A stretch of DNA of 41,483 nt from Proteobacteria bacterium UBA981. GTDB taxonomy: Bacteria; Pseudomonadota; Gammaproteobacteria; Ga0077536. Location of the stretch: the NCBI GenBank assembly GCA_002292285.1, contig DBBP01000003.1, forward strand, positions 94,861 to 136,343, read 5' to 3'. Shown here in pieces: positions 40,905 to 41,483 of the stretch. Within the stretch, counting starts at the first letter, position 1, and every line of letters starts with the position of its first letter. The notes under the pieces were generated by a model. That model saw only the letters and a program-made list of their open reading frames with translations, had not been told where the DNA came from and did no database searches. Position numbers and translations under genes: made by a program.

Positions 40905-41483
40905 GTGTCGACCATTTCGCCTTTGGCGCCATCAAGCGTTGTGGAATTGCCGCCCATAGCGGGGGTGACGGCGCGTATTGCCAATGCGCGCTACAAAGAC
41001 TGGGATCGTTGCGATCTGACTTTCGTTGAGCTTGCTGAAGGTACTGCGGTCGCCGGGGTTTTGACGCAGAGTCGTTGTCCATCGAATGAAGTGGAATGGT
41101 GTCGCACGGCACTGCGCGGCGAGAAGGCGCGGGCGCTGGTGGTTAATGCCGGCAATGCGAACGCATTTACCGGCGTACGCGGGAGCGAAGCGGTACAGCT
41201 CATTTTGTCGTTGGTGAGCGCTGAATTAGGCTGCGATCCGGAACAGGTATTCGTTTCTTCGACCGGGGTGATTGGTGAACCGTTACCCAAAGATCGTGCC
41301 GAGGCGGGCTTAAAGGCGGTTTTCGGCGCTGAGCCGTGCAGTTGGCTCGATGCCGCAGCGACAATTATGACCACCGACACATTTCCCAAGGCGGCGTCAC
41401 GCAAGGTGAAGATCGGCAAGGCCGATATCACCCTGACGGGCTTTGCAAAGGGCTCGGGCATGATCGCGCCGGACATGGCGACG
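40905..41483 (+). CDS. argJ: Glutamate N-acetyltransferase / amino-acid acetyltransferase ArgJ (partial, 3' end cut)
   Basis: The first 193 codons of ornithine acetyltransferase, cut off by the window end. The oxyanion-hole region SSTGVIGEPL, the VNAGNANAFTG segment and ATIMTTDTFPK are characteristic. GFAKGSGMIAPDMAT ends exactly at the Thr (codon 41481-41483) that becomes the N-terminal nucleophile after self-cleavage in this family. It recycles the acetyl group in arginine synthesis, making glutamate N-acetyl with N-acetylornithine as donor. The GTG at 40905 is preceded by AAGGA about 10 bases upstream; no in-frame ATG fits better. Frame is open to the end. Confidence 0.93.
   Translation, partial: MSTISPLAPSSVVELPPIAGVTARIANARYKDWDRCDLTFVELAEGTAVAGVLTQSRCPSNEVEWCRTALRGEKARALVVNAGNANAFTGVRGSEAVQLILSLVSAELGCDPEQVFVSSTGVIGEPLPKDRAEAGLKAVFGAEPCSWLDAAATIMTTDTFPKAASRKVKIGKADITLTGFAKGSGMIAPDMAT

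Overview
This window looks like chromosomal DNA of a moderately GC-rich, metabolically versatile proteobacterium. It is probably a gammaproteobacterium, inferred from gene content (urtABCDE-ureDABCEFG urea operon, mxa maturation genes, argJ, sigma-54/NtrC-type promoters); the genus cannot be named from sequence alone. Coding density is high. I see no tRNA, rRNA, CRISPR array, transposase or phage gene.

Layout. (1) 24-4982 holds small accessory genes: a DJ-1/PfpI isonitrile-hydratase-like protein with a glutathione S-transferase, a divergent TetR regulator, an SDR coupled to an ECF sigma factor with a SnoaL tail, and a convergent GFA/CENP-V-like zinc protein. (2) 5075-10329 (minus strand) is a tightly overlapping operon whose gene order matches mxaR-S-A-C-K-L, the maturation block for PQQ methanol dehydrogenase. 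The structural genes mxaFJGI are not beside it. (3) 10485-18719 (mostly minus) is a catabolism-like group: GST, deazaflavin-type nitroreductase, SRPBCC protein, SDR, methyltransferase, crotonase, two cupins, an ABM-type monooxygenase and an AraC regulator. (4) 18837-23637 has two tandem limonene-epoxide-hydrolase-like genes and a duplicated two-gene cassette (an uncharacterised ~110-residue helical protein plus a Rieske oxygenase), with a SnoaL-like gene between the copies. (5) 23978-26277 is a DUF1611 protein translationally coupled to an alanine/ornithine-racemase-like PLP enzyme. (6) 26908-40674 is a complete urea acquisition and hydrolysis locus: FmdC-like porin, urtA, urtBCDE, NicO/UreH-type nickel transporter, ureD, ureA, ureB, ureC, ureE, ureF, ureG and a secreted protein of unknown function. 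(7) argJ begins at 40905 and runs off the end.

How the genes work together. The urea locus is self-contained: the porin admits urea across the outer membrane, UrtABCDE imports it, the NicO-type permease supplies nickel, UreDEFG build the metallocentre and UreABC hydrolyse urea. Two sites resembling sigma-54 promoters, each preceded about 95-110 bp upstream by an NtrC-like palindrome, lie before the porin and before urtB. This points to control by nitrogen limitation at two entry points.

Four nearly identical ~57-60 bp hairpins (19779, 23729, 26379, 40785) sit only in intergenic gaps of the right half of the window. They look like a dispersed REP/MITE-like element. The least explained parts are the duplicated Rieske/helical-protein cassette with its epoxide-hydrolase neighbours, the DUF1611-racemase pair, and the mxaRSACKL block separated from its dehydrogenase.
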